Notes: generated by a model not told the origin, from the letters alone. A DNA stretch of 64,000 nt from Lepas anatifera (GCA_034440635.1 JAOTON010002232.1:186001-250000), one strand, 5' to 3'. Shown: positions 43,984-55,839, counted from the stretch's first letter. Program-made: numbers and translations.

Positions 43984-44641
43984 TCAAGCGGCGGTGAAAA
44001 TTCAGTGCACCAGAATAGTCTCTGCTGGTGGCATTGCTAAAACTACATTGAACTGCATCATTTACTTGACGTTTACGCTCTTTACTTGTCCCATTTGGTA
44101 TCTCCGAATACGAGGTTCAATCATCAGCTGGCATGAAATTGTTTTGATGTCACGTGACCGTCCCCCCTGCGAGAAAGACAGGTACAAGTTCCCGGTAAAG
44201 GATCCGTTCTAAAGGGAGACCCCTTAGCCCTGCGTTTTTTAGAGGTATTAAGCACTTCGTTTAGTTTTGTTACCAGTTACAAACACAAACCAAAAACAGC
44301 TGACTGTCAGGATGGTCTTTGTTTATAATAACGAGGAACTCCCTGTGAGACGGGGGCAAAGGTCAGTCGTCGTAGTTGATGCTTTCGACGGTTTATTATG
44401 TTTTGAGGGCGGGTGGCTGGCTTCACAACTGGGTAAACTTATTATTTGCAGTGTTATATGAAGATGATGTGTTGTGTCGAATTTCATGCTCCTATCCCTT
44501 TCTCCTGGAGCGCTTCAGCTTTACAGTATTGTCACCAGCACATGATCCCCTGAACCCGCTGTGAAGAATCACTAGAGGAAGTAGCGCGGGCGCCGCTTCT
44601 TTGTTTATTTTAGAAACAGTGAAACTGGCCTTGGGGTGAAA
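43984..44641. other. Upstream region of STARD3
   Basis: No coding exon seen. TTGTTTATTTTAG at 44601-44613 is a good acceptor only 28 bases before the start codon, so a 5' UTR intron is possible. No promoter motif can be named with confidence. Confidence 0.4.
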
Positions 44642-46054
44642 ATGTCCACTGAGCAACTGACATCCAGTCATCGGGTGGATACCGCCAGCATTGGAACCTC
44701 GTCCATAAATGCACGTGAAGTCAGTGGAAGTACTCAGCAACTAGCACAGAGTGTGAACTCTGCACCAACTGACTATGATTATGGGGACTGGCTGACTGGG
44801 ATGGAGATGCATGGCCGTATATCACCTGCCCGAAGATTTTTCTGCTTGTTAGTGACATTTGATGTGCTTTTGTGCACCATTTTCTGGTTAGTATGTGTTG
44901 TCCTGAGTGGGAAGAATGTCTTTGTGGAAATTAAAGATCAGGTGGTCAGTTACTCAGTTCAGACAAGTCTATTTGATGTGGTTGCAGCTGCAGTGGTCCG
45001 ATTTGTCCTGCTGATAATGTTTTATGCAGTCATTAGAATGGATCACTGGTGGATGATAGCAGTGACAACTGCTCTGTCGTGCATTGGATGTCTTTTGAAG
45101 ATACTGTATTTCAAGTGGCAATCATCATCATCATCAAACACATTCCAAGTCACACTGATTGTGGCATTTTTCATTGTTGGATGGCTGGAAGTATGGCTGT
45201 ATGACCACAGAGTGATTCCTCAAGAAACTCGCGCCCGCAACTTGCTACAGATACGGTATGGGCAACCAACCCAAACCTCAAGACTGGTGGACCCGGCCCA
45301 GCAGAGGGTGCGGGACTACCTTTCAACTTGTACTGGCAGTGTGGCCAACTTCTACTCACCAATGGGAACTCCTGAGGGTTCAGATGATGAAGACTCTGGC
45401 CTCCCAGGAGAGCAGCGAGCACTGCGGCAACAAGCAGAGGAAAATTGCAGGCAGGCCCTGGATCTCCTCAATGGATCTGACTGGCATCAGGATGAAGTGA
45501 TTGTACCTGAAACTGGGGACACGATTAGCTCCTGTCGTCATGGTGACCACACACTCTTCATGTTCACGTGCACAGTAGCATGCAGGACAGAGTTATTGGC
45601 TAATGAGGTGATAAACAACTGCAACCATTGTGCTGAATGGAACCACTCTGTGTCAAATTGCCGGTTGCTGCAGCGGGTGGATGCCCAGTGTGAGGTGCGA
45701 TACCTTCGGACAGGACCGTTTCTGGGTGGCGTGCTCTCTCCACGTGACTTCATCAACCTCCGCCTACACGGCCGCAAGGGGCTAATGTTTTTCAGCTCTG
45801 TGGTGTCGATGGAGCACCCTGACGATCCGCGCGACCCCAAGATCGTGCGTGCGATTAATCGCCCCACCATCATCACTCTACGCCCGTGTGTGCAGCATCC
45901 CGGTCACTGTGTTGTGGAATGGCTCATGAACTTTGACTGTCGAGTGGGTATGGCTCCGCGTCGTATGGTGGAGCGTGGCACACGCCAAACAGCGCGAGAG
46001 CTCCATGGCTGCTTGCAGACGCTGGGAAAACGGCTAGCTGCAGCAGAGGTCTGA
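44642..46054 (+). CDS. STARD3: STARD3 (MLN64), late-endosomal cholesterol transfer protein, single coding exon
   Basis: 470 residues from ATG at 44642. Residues about 58-225 form a MENTAL domain with four hydrophobic segments (about 66-88, 107-130, 135-157, 168-188). NFYSPMG and TPEGSDDEDS at 236-252 match the phospho-FFAT motif that binds ER VAP proteins (human QFYSPPES and an acidic tract). Residues about 280-468 are a START lipid-binding domain with CRLLQRV, GGVLSPRDFIN and CVVEWLMNFD. The family tethers late endosomes to the ER and moves cholesterol between them. Length is close to human (445). The vertebrate gene has many introns; here none interrupts the frame. An upstream GTG at 44636 is less likely as start. 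Retrogene origin is possible but no poly(A) tract or duplication was seen. Confidence 0.93.
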   Translation: MSTEQLTSSHRVDTASIGTSSINAREVSGSTQQLAQSVNSAPTDYDYGDWLTGMEMHGRISPARRFFCLLVTFDVLLCTIFWLVCVVLSGKNVFVEIKDQVVSYSVQTSLFDVVAAAVVRFVLLIMFYAVIRMDHWWMIAVTTALSCIGCLLKILYFKWQSSSSSNTFQVTLIVAFFIVGWLEVWLYDHRVIPQETRARNLLQIRYGQPTQTSRLVDPAQQRVRDYLSTCTGSVANFYSPMGTPEGSDDEDSGLPGEQRALRQQAEENCRQALDLLNGSDWHQDEVIVPETGDTISSCRHGDHTLFMFTCTVACRTELLANEVINNCNHCAEWNHSVSNCRLLQRVDAQCEVRYLRTGPFLGGVLSPRDFINLRLHGRKGLMFFSSVVSMEHPDDPRDPKIVRAINRPTIITLRPCVQHPGHCVVEWLMNFDCRVGMAPRRMVERGTRQTARELHGCLQTLGKRLAAAEV

Positions 46055-46642
46055 CAGCATCGCTTCTACTGTGAAGGTGATGGGGAAAATTTCCCAACCA
46101 GGTGAGGTGTTCCTAGTGGGTAGCGACTTTGTGTTCCAAGATAGCATCCTAGCCGTTTGGTGTTTATAGATAGTTCAGTGCTGAGGACATGACCTCAGGC
46201 TATTTATAAAGTGTGGTGGTGCTCTTATGACATAACAGGAACTTTTCACTTGCTGAGACCTGCATTCTCATGAAAACCTATTCCTTGCTGTGATCAAGTA
46301 TGTGGGTCGGCACATACAAGAGAGGCCACTTAGGGATTGGATTTAGTGCAAGCAAATGGGAGAAATCTGTGCTCCATTTTAGAGCTAACCGAGACCTGTT
46401 CATCCCACCTGTCATGCTGGTGATGCTAAACTGTGATGAAACAGCTTTTAGTTGCTTTAGCTATTATGAGGGCTTCACGCTGGAGTTCAACTGGAGACAT
46501 TTGCGACAGCTTCCTACGTACGCACGCACGTACATACACTTTGACTGCGTTCTTATTGTATACACGAACGACCTTTTACATTATATTAGTATATTTGAGA
46601 TCATTGTAATACCATTATTATGCTCTACATTTTGTATTGTGG

Positions 46643-46648
46643 AATAAA
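46643..46648 (+). promoter_or_regulatory. Candidate STARD3 polyadenylation signal AATAAA
   Basis: Located 589 bases after the stop codon in a stretch lacking open frames, followed by a T/C-rich region near 46675. Confidence 0.6.
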
Positions 46649-46699
46649 GTGAAATATAGACTTCTCACCAAAGCCTTTCTTTTCTGCTTCTTCCCTACT

Positions 46700-48199
46700 C
46701 ACTGTGCCGAGATCGACATATTAGAGGCACTAAGACCTTATGGTACTGCTTGACACTCAGAATTTGCTGGAACTAGCATTCCGAACGACAAAAAGTAAAA
46801 AAGGATTAGGTGTTTTGAAGACCCACATAACCATGCACGTAGCTTCGTAGCTTTGTACAGAGACGGCTTGTAATCAGCTCTACGACAGCTAATACAACAA
46901 AGAAACTGATAGCGATGAAAGCGCTCCGACAATTTCCGTGCCCACAGCCCTACCTTTAGCCAATCGACGCATCGCCTTGTTTCGACATCACAAAAGTGGG
47001 ACGCCAGCCCTCTGTTCTTAGTTGGCCACTATAGGTGATGCGTGTAGCGTTCCTTTCACTCATGATGTTATCATGTATGTGTTACTATCAGATTTTTCGG
47101 CGTTTCTCGGTCCCAAAATAGCATGGAGGGCTTATTTCGCGAATTTTTGAAAATTTGTCAACCAGTGCTTTGAGGTTCAATGCATTCAATATTTTCCAAG
47201 AGCTTTGCGGTACTTTTTTAATTGGGGAAGGCCAAAGATACAGAAACAAGTCTTTGTTGTGAAACATATTTTGTAATGCGTGGTAATGCGTGTAAAACAT
47301 GTGCAACATGCACAGTAGGTTCCGTCTAATGAGATGACATATTTACGCAAAAAGTAAACATCGGGCTGCGTCTTCGGCTTGTGCCGCTTCGGCGCAGGAG
47401 AAGCTGCTGCCAATGCAATGCATTGGCATTGGCACAGTGGCGCATACGTCGATTTAGCCTGCACTTATTTCAGAAACCGAGGTTTTGTTTTCTGGACAAA
47501 ATCCACGCCATACAACTAAGAATTTCCTGTATTTTTTAAAAATGGTGTATTTTTGCTTTATAGACCATATTGGTACCGAAATGTTTCGTTGAAGCTACTA
47601 TTTCTTGACTATTGTCGTTGGAGGCAGCGGAGCGACAAAATATAAGCTCTTATGAAATGTGTTGGGAATGCATCACTAATCGATGCTTGTCAGAAATAAG
47701 TATATGCATCACTGGTGGCGGAACTGTGGGGTGGGCACCGGGGCACCAGCCCCCCCTTAAATAAAAATGTTAACACTAACCCTTTGGCGTTGACTGGAAA
47801 GAAATGGGTTGAAAAGTCCATGGTGTCCCCTCCTTCCTTAAATTCGGACGTTCCGCTGTCACTGATATGCATCATCAGTTAAAATGAACATATAAAGAAT
47901 CAGGGTAATAAATTAGTTTTAATCAGTTTCATTAATTTTATGGACGATATATCACGAGCTTCCACTTCTCAGCCCAGATGAAATTTTTTGAGAAATATGG
48001 AACAAATCAACGTTAAAGACCACTCTAGACCCTAAATTTAGCTTTAGGGTCGTGATCAACGCACATTCCTGCACTGGGACCAATATTAGTTGCCTGCGGC
48101 AATTTACGGTCTTTAAAAAAGGAAAATGTATCTTGCTGTCAGCAGCTGTTCTTTGGATTTATCAAGTGACGGGTCAATAGGGGCAGGGGTGTTTAACGT
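46700..48199. other. Intergenic, no gene recognised
   Basis: Contains a partner of the 42640 repeat at 47703-47870. Otherwise only short frames. Confidence 0.45.
47703..47870. repeat. Dispersed repeat, partner of 42640-43040
   Basis: CACTGGTGGCGGAACTG, the GTTGACTGGAAAGAAATGGG core and AAATTCGGACGTTCCGC recur in the 42640-43030 stretch in the same order. The ends GCATCACTGGTGGCGG and GTCACTGATATGC are roughly inverted, suggesting a MITE. Confidence 0.6.
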
Positions 48200-48292
48200 C
48201 AGTTGTGGTTCTTTTCAGGTTTTTCAGACATTTTGATTAAGACAACAAGTTTCATTGACCTAGGTCAATATCTTCAAGATCAAACGAAGTCG

Positions 48293-48749
48293 TTAAAGGG
48301 AATGTGGCACCTTCACAACGTGATTTTAACTGAGATAGCCAAGTTGTAAAGCAGGTCGGAAAACCCGGTACTCCATATTTCATTTGTCTTGGAACTCGAT
48401 ATTTCCGTAGAAAAAAGCTAAAACCTACCTGACACCAGCCCCCTCAGTCCCCCGTCGCCGGCGGCCATTGTTGTGAGCTACTGGTGTGACGACATATGCT
48501 GATGTCACGATGAGCATCAGCCAATCGAAGCCCTTGAAGCGTTTCAAGTATGGTAGTGGTTGCCAGATCATGACATCATCCACAGGCTGATATTTATTTC
48601 TTTTTCTAGAGGAGTATTTTTAAAAACCAAATATTGAGCTTATTGTACATTTTTCAGAGAAATCATGAGTGGTTTCATTATTTTTGACTAAAAGTACGCC
48701 TAATTACACTAAATTCCAGGATTCAGCCAAGGTGCCACATTCCCTTTAA
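48293..48749. mobile_element. TTAA-flanked MITE, copy 2
   Basis: Same termini as 38531-38976 (AGGGAATGTGGCACCTT inverted at the two ends) with TTAA at 48293-48296 and 48746-48749. Small indels and a CCCCCTCAGT insertion distinguish it from copy 1. Confidence 0.9.
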
Positions 48750-49015
48750 GGTCAAATCTGGGCCGTACTGGAGACCTATTGGGAAATGACATTATTATGC
48801 AAAAAAAGCGGAAATACATTAAAAGCGGACTAATCACAGACGAAAGGTCCCACACAATGTTTTCTGAAAGCTTGAGGTCAAGGCCACGAACCTATGGGGT
48901 AACAATATTACATTTTCCCAATAATGTATCATATAACCGCCACGATAGCAACCTTTGCCCGGGAAATGAGGCATTGACCTTTATAGACATTTGACCATGA
49001 CCTTTGACCTTGGCA

Positions 49016-49628
49016 TTAAAGGGAGATATGCGAAAATGATTGAGCTTTCTTGCTATTTGAAAAATATTGATTACGACACTGTCAATTATTTTTGTATCTT
49101 CGACAAAATTTGTGGAGGTCATTCTTACATATTTTTTCCTATAAATGGAACATAAGATAATTATTCAAGTCGTCAGTCGTTTCCTACCTCGGGTCTTTAT
49201 TCGTTTTCTACAAAATTGCCAGGGTGACGGAACTTTTGTGTTAGATAGGTCACGTGACCCCGGTATGAGAATTCCAAGGCTTCTGATTGGTCAATTGAGA
49301 TTTATTTAAAGTCCTATATGTGTTTCTGTTGTAAAAGAGTTTTGGTATGTTTTTTTAATATTTTTTTCTGGGATAGTTTGAGGTTTTACACCACTGTTTT
49401 GGGATAGATATGACCTATTTCTTAGAGAAATTGATGGTCCTAGCCGACGCTACGTCATTTAATCGATAGTGAGAATTAGCGATAATTCGTTTAGAAATGT
49501 TGACTTTGAGAGCGGTTTTAAGGCATTTTGGAGGCTGAATTCGCAAAAAAATGGGAAGAGAACTTCTGAAACAACTTTTTGTGACCTTTTGATCTAGCCA
49601 ATAATTGTTTTCACGTATCCCCCTTTAA
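49016..49628. mobile_element. TTAA-flanked non-coding element (H)
   Basis: TTAA then AGGGAGATA at the left; TATCCCCCT then TTAA at the right. The inverted ends are short (about 9-10 bp with one mismatch). The interior has no repeat partner in this window. Interpreted as an insertion because repeat G is contiguous across it. Confidence 0.65.
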
Positions 49629-49638
49629 GTAGGTAGCC

Positions 49639-50665
49639 TTAACCCTCGCCCCACCGGGGATCGATGGCCCCTCCTAAGGTTTTTCCGGGATAGCAGAAAA
49701 ATGATGAGGCGCAGCACCGCGGTTGAGGGCTCTACCTCTCACTGCATCATTTTCCCACCATCCCTGAAATTTTTTACCCCGGGTCACCCAAGGTCAGGTC
49801 ACCAGACGAGGTCAACCAAGGTCACTTCACTTCAACTTTAGAGCTCTGTAAGAGCTACATTTCGAAGTCGATCGATTTGAAACTTCCTATACTTCATGAC
49901 CTTTCCAGGGTCTACAAGGTGTATATCCGGGATTTTTCGATTTCGTGCCCTGAGGTCAGGTCACGAGGTGACCTCTCCCATTGAAAAGCAAGGGGAAAAG
50001 CTGTCTTATGATCTAAAAGTCACAAAAAGGATTGAAAATGCTCAGCTTGATCTGAAAAGCGTTCTTGGACACCCTTTCACGGATTTCAGGGGCCATATTT
50101 GCCCTTTGACCTCTCCAAGGTCATCCAAGGTCACCAGGGGTCAAAACAGTATTTTGACAATAACTTTTGACCTAATTAAGCTAGAGCACTGAAACAAACT
50201 CCATCGTGTTTGTCTTGTAACGGGCTTTTATTTGATATACGACAAGGTCACTTTCTGACATTTCGTGACCTCAGGTCATATTAGGTCACGAGGTGACCTC
50301 TGGAGGTCAAACCACTGGCGGGAGGTCTTTACGTTTCAAATAGCGGAAAAAGGACTGGCAATTTCCTATCAAATGCACTTTACCAGACCTCAATAGCTGT
50401 AATGGCATAAGAGTTATGCCTAGTTTGCTTAAGCATTGCATATTTGAGTGAAAATAGCCGATCTTGACCTAATTTGACCTCTGGAGGTCAAACCATTGAC
50501 CTGAGCACTACAACATGTGAAGTAATTTCTTTCTGAATTCACGCGAGTTTTCTAGTGCACTTTGCAGATTTGCGCTAACGCCCATATTTTCGGAGTTAGA
50601 GGGGGCCATCGATGGCCCCCCGTGGGGCGAAGGTAGTGCCGGACCCCCGGTGGGGCGCGGATTAA
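49639..50665. mobile_element. TTAA-flanked AGGTCA-rich transposon (copy E)
   Basis: TTAA at 49639-49642 and 50662-50665; ends CCCTCGCCCCACCGGGG and CCCCCGGTGGGGCGCGG with a second inverted GATGGCCCC block inside. Around twenty AGGTCA/TGACCT motifs, some as AGGTCATCCAAGGTCA-like direct pairs. Relative of 9985-11007 in reverse. Confidence 0.85.
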
Positions 50666-51000
50666 CTATGATGACATACCTCATACTTAATAATACCATC
50701 TGACCGGACTAATGGGGCCAGTGATCTTGACCTGTGACCTTTGACCATTGGCCTTCAGGTGGGGTGATCTTGACATATAATCAGATTATATGACGTTATC
50801 ACGTCATCACCCATTCTACAATGCAGGCGATCTAGTGCGACCGTGCGACTGCGACGGTCGAAAGATATGCGCAGGTCTTATTTTGAAAGCCTATCAGAAA
50901 ACATTATGGACTGAATTTTGAGTTAGCGAAGTAGCGTTTTCCAGCGACAAACAGTTCTCCGGTCGCCTCGGAAAGAAGGTGAGATGACACTTTAGGACCC

Positions 51001-52580
51001 CCTCCACTGTACTTGTAACCGCCCCCTACCCCTCCGAGATCAAGAAGGCGTTCGAGCACGGCAATATCAAATTTTGTTATAAAGCCGAAACTGGGTGTTA
51101 AGTATTTATGCTTAAGTCTTTACGTGAAGACGCCTTTTTGATCACAAGAACCACGGGCATGGCTGAATATGCGCCATTTTTAGGTAGCCATAGATAGAGT
51201 CGCCCCTGCTCAGCAGCTCAGCCCCAGCTCAGGGAATATTTTAACTTAGCAGCTCGGTTCTTCAATTGCACAGTGTACCATTAGTGATACAATATTGGTA
51301 CTGTGTTCAGTTTCTACTAAAACGAGGGACCCCCGCTGCAGAAAACCCGCAAACCGCTGTCACAGTTGCCAGATTTTAACATGCAGCCCAATGGTGCCGA
51401 TTGTTAGTAGTTTGCAGAAGTTGTCGCCTAGATACCGGAAATGTGACAGTCAATTTTTTCGAGAAATACACGATTGTGGGCATATTTAAGGCATTAACGA
51501 TAACGCAGATACTTTATCAAGTACTTCTCTGTCCATTTTTTCAGGTTAAATCAGATTAACAGTTTGAGTCTCTTCGATTTAGCGGCCCCTATTTCTTCCA
51601 ATTTAGTATTAAATACGCCTAAAAGCTACTAATAAAAGTACTAAGTGAGTGAAAAAATAAACATAGCTGGGCAGCAATTCTACTTAAACTGCGCAACAGC
51701 GACAACACAAGTTCGAAATGTTTATGTGATGTAGAGCCTGCCGAAAATTTAAACAGGCCGGAAGCCACTTATTTTGAGGGCATATTTATTAGGTATATTT
51801 GAGATAAGTGCAGGCTAAAACTAGCTAGAATAAATATTGCTGCCCATGGCTTATCTAAGATGAATGTAGGCTATTGCAAGACTGATGCACTTTCCCATAT
51901 CAAACTTGGGTTTTCATTCCTTGGCTTGCTTGTGCCTTAGTTTATTTGTGCCCTAGATTGGTTAGATATATTTGGAGCTGGAGGAAGTTGGGAGAGTTGG
52001 CGCCAGCAACAGGCTGGCAACAACAGTGATTCAGGTGAGTTTTCATGATCAAATTATCATATCAATATTGTACAGATAGCAAATGTGTGCTAATGCAGTC
52101 CTCCACAAAGTGTTAACACTCACACTGGAGAGGGGCCTGGAACTAACGTCCACTGGAGGGGGCCTAATAGACCCCCTTCTTATCTCAGAAAATCACAGCA
52201 AATCGCAGAAAGAAATAGACTTCGAAAAGCGCTGGTTGGGGGTGTGTTGCTTACTACCAGTGGTGGTAAGCAACGCACAGGACCTGAACTGCATGGAGTT
52301 AAAGCAGGATATTGACTACACTGGATCTTTCTTTGGTATGTGAATTCCAATACCTCTGTACCTATTAGACCAATAGACATAATTTTACATCAATGCAGGC
52401 TATTTGCCCCAGAGTTTTTACTGCAAGAAGGAATGACCAGGCAGGTGATGATCGTGAGCGGGATGCAAATTTTAAGCATTTGATGTGTTTATAAAAATGC
52501 TACCTAATGTCCACTTTACCAACACATTTTAGGTAGATCCAAATACTATGTTGATATCAGGGATGTGGAGCCGAGACAAT
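51001..52580. other. Intergenic, no gene recognised
   Basis: An 86-codon frame at 52083-52343 is the longest. It has no recognisable family or flanking exon signals that persuade me. Confidence 0.45.
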
Positions 52581-52584
52581 TTTG

Positions 52585-52725
52585 GACGGCTCCGGCTCCG
52601 GCTCCGGTCCGGGGTTATGATTTCGGCTCCGGCTCCGGCTCCGGCTCCCGGTTCAAGTGTCCTAACGGCTCCGGCTCCGGGCAAAATAGTCGACTCCGAC
52701 CGGCTCCGGCTCCGGCTCCGGCAAT
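52585..52725. repeat. GGCTCC hexanucleotide-rich repeat
   Basis: Blocks of GGCTCC alternate with unique bits such as GGGCAAAATAGTCGACTCCG. The same arrangement recurs at 56415-56552 and 60652-60789, so this is part of a dispersed element rather than an isolated microsatellite. Confidence 0.85.
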
Positions 52726-53041
52726 GTACCTATATCCAAAATGTGATCGAAACGTTCTCAAGGACGTAAAAGTCCATCAGATACAAAGTGACTATGTATT
52801 TGTACGAATGAAAAATGGCGACTGGATGAACGAACGCTCTTGACCAGATGCCAAAGGCCAGTGAACCTTAAAACGGACCAACCTACACTGCAGTGCAGTC
52901 GTATGGCAAACTGCACTGCACTGTTATGGCAAACAGAAATATGGGTCAGAAATGCCCGCAAACCCACATAAAAAATTAAAGATACAACGATCAAGTAAAG
53001 CTTGGACAGCCCGCAAAGAAAAACTTCGATGAGCTAAGTGC

Positions 53042-55425
53042 AGGGTCGTTCAAAAAAATATTGTTTTACTTTTCAGATTCGAACCCACTTTTTCCCATTA
53101 TATGTTCAATTCTGATTTCAATAAGCCACATTCCAAGCGTCTACGACAGCGGGAAACATCGCCCCAAAACGGTTAAAGATTTCATGTTTCGGGCGCAATT
53201 GGCCACCCGGCGTTGCAGTCTCCCCTTGTTAAATTGGGATGAAAGGGGTGCATAACCTACCAGTAAAGACAGCCTGGCATGAGCGTGCGTATAAGAGCGG
53301 TAGATGGGATTTAACATGCAGGCATCTCCTTGTCAGATGTATTTGCAGCGCGATACAAATACATGTTATTCCACAAAAGACCTGAAATTAAATGATTCAG
53401 CACCCTAGTACTCTAAATCCCGACAGAACAGGAATGCCTTCCGGAGGCGAACCTTTCTCTAGTAACTATCGCTGGAGAACGTCGTGAGGCAGATGCTTCT
53501 CCCTATTCTCCTGCGAACTATTTAAGAGCTCTGGTACTGATAAAAGAAGATCCTGTTTCATAATTTTACCCTTTAGGAGGCTTACGAAATCTTCCACCAG
53601 CTTCACATCACGTTCTGTGGGACCATTCACGACAGTTAGTTCTAGAATACCTTGAAACAGGGGAAGCTATACCAGTCACCAGCTTCTCAACGGAGCCATT
53701 TCATGTCAGAATCTTTCAGATTCAGGCGCTCGAATACCATCCAGCTTTCAGGAATGAGAAATTGGGAGAGGCCTGGTATCGAGCCGAGCTCTTCATAGCC
53801 TCTGTCAAAAACTTTAGCCTACCTAACTGAAAGGTGGATGGTTTTGCTGTTTAGGCCAGGTACTGTATCACTGGCTTTTTACCTTCAGCATTGTGATTCT
53901 TATTTGCAAAGCAGACTATAACTTTCTGGTCACAAATAACAGTTGCGTTTGCACATTGACTTCAGCCCCTCTACACAATACCGGAGTATTATCTCGAATT
54001 GCGCAAGCTGGTTTACGTGTGGCTATCAGGAGAGGTTGTCTCCAACAACTGTCTGTTTAGAAGACCCGGAGCTCAACAGCGAGCCATATTATGGAATATA
54101 GGACATTTATGGCATGAAGTGCGTGCTGCTACTGTGTCAGATTCCGTTCATCATTCCAGAAGATACTTAAAGACAGAATATTCTAATTTTTGGATCTTAG
54201 CAACGCATCAACTGCTCAGGTCATATGGCATCAGAGGAGAGAGGGAAAGAATTAGCTTGGGCTAGAGCAGCGCGCCAGATTCGACACCCAGCACATAATG
54301 AATGCCATTGGCCGAGCCAAGCGCAAGCGCTAACCGACTGAGCCACTCAGACTCCGAAACAGTTAGCGGCTTTCCTTATCAGTGGTTCTAAACCATGCAT
54401 TTGGGTTTCTCCGTCGCGGATAGTCAGCTTTAGAGCGTTCTATGAGCCTCAAAGCTATCCATAAAATGAAATGCGGTGCTTTCATTAAGTTATAAAAATC
54501 GCCCTGAATGTGTTGAAGTCAATTTGTCATCAGCTGTGGTATCTGTGCACAGAAAGTTATATTCTGTCGCGCTGGTGAGAACCACCATCGCGGAGGTAAG
54601 GAGCCAGTCGCACAACAATTGGCCAAAACAGCAAACGATTCACATTTGACTAGGGCAGGCTTAAGTTTCCGATAGAGGCTATGAAGAGCTCTGTAAATGG
54701 TCGGTACTAAGCCTCAGCCAGCTTGTTACTCCTGACAGCTGGCTGGTATTCGATTGCCTGAATCTGAAATATTCTGACCAGAAATGGCTCCGTTGAGAAC
54801 CTCGTAAAGCTTCCCCTGTTTCAAGGTATTCCAGAACTTGCTGTCGTGAACGGTCCCACAGAACGTGGTGTGAAGCTGGTGGAAGATTTCGTGAGCCACC
54901 TAAAGAATAAAAATATGAAACAGGATATTCTTTTATCAGTACCAGAGCTCGTAAATAGTTCGCAGGAGAATATGGAGAAGCACCTGCCTCACGACGTTCT
55001 CCAGCGATAGTTACTAGAGAAAGGTTCGCCCCGGAAGGCATTCATGTTCTGTCGGGATTTAGAGTACAAGGGTGCTGAATCATTTAATTTCAGGTCTTTT
55101 GTGGAATAAAATGTATTTGTATTGCGCTACAAATACATCTGACAAGTAACTGCCTGCATGTTGAATCCCATCTACCGCTCTTATACGCACGCACATGCCA
55201 CGCTGTCTTTACTGGTAGGTTATGCACCCCTTATATCCCAATTTAAGAAGGGGAGACTGCAACGCCGGGCGGCCAATCGCGCCCGAAACATGAAATCTTT
55301 AACCGTTTTGAGGCGATCTTTCCCGCTGTTGTAGACGCTTAATATGTGGCTCATTGAAATCAGAATTGAATATATAATGGCAAAAAGTGGGTTCGAGTCT
55401 GACAAGAAAAAAGTTGAACGACCCT
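53042..55425. mobile_element. Long inverted-repeat element with arms of about 0.8 kb
   Basis: The left arm 53042-53867 recurs inverted at about 54610-55425 with roughly 90 percent identity by eye. Both outer ends read AGGGTCGTTCAA. The spacer of about 740 bp holds an 88-codon frame (53999-54265) and a tRNA-like SINE head. Arms keep similar frames (VKDFMFRA, ATRRCSLP on each), so they may once have been coding. No transposase motif recognised. Could be a fold-back transposon or an inverted duplication. Confidence 0.78.
54275..54355 (-). repeat. tRNA-like SINE head, minus strand
   Basis: On the minus strand GAGTGGCTCAGTCGGTTAGC forms an A box and GGGTGTCGAATCTG a B-box-like block. It lies in the spacer of the long inverted repeat. 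Not a full tRNA gene: the cloverleaf 3' half is missing. Confidence 0.6.
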
Positions 55426-55542
55426 AAGCTAACAGTGTTCAACATCGAAAAACACACCAGGTAGGCTGATGACACAATTCCTTTTCGAGAAAAATTGGAA
55501 CTAACCACCCTACTGCCCAGGGCCCAGCACCTGGTTCGCTCA

Positions 55543-55830
55543 CTACACCACCCAATCGCAGTTGGAGCGGAGCAGTAACATTGCCTCCAATATGTCTGCT
55601 CTTAGTCTGGACCTGAGGTCAGTAAGCAGTAGCTTCATCGCGAAGAATAACCTCTCCACGGACACCTGAGTAACTGGTAGCGCGGCCATTACCAGGCTAG
55701 CCGGCTGGATGATGGCTGGATATCTATCTAAGATGTCGCATACGGTCGCGCTGTTTAGGCGACCCAGGTTTTTGAAGTCGGCTAGTGCCGCATCGAGTGA
55801 CGGGGATGCTGTTTTCTGCGCCTTTTGCCC
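55543..55830 (-). pseudogene. hAT-family transposase C-terminal fragment
   Basis: A frame of about 95 codons ending at TAG (55543-55545) includes LPVTQVSVERLFFAMKLLL then TDLRSRLRADILEAMLLLRS and N. This is the hAT C-terminal dimerisation signature (SVERlFS...lt..RsrL....leallllr.n). It is closed upstream by an in-frame TGA and lacks a start codon, so it is a remnant. The catalytic core was not found. Confidence 0.8.
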
Positions 55831-55839
55831 TCAGTTCTC

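Larger units (their letters stand above)
48200..51000 (-). repeat. Repeat 'G', reverse copy, carrying three TTAA insertions
   Basis: Reverse complement of 12000-13000. Pieces occur at about 48200-48292, 48750-49015, 49629-49638 and 50666-51000, separated by elements at 48293-48749, 49016-49628 and 49639-50665. Removing the three elements restores the order seen in the other copy. It lacks the SINE present there. Confidence 0.72.
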
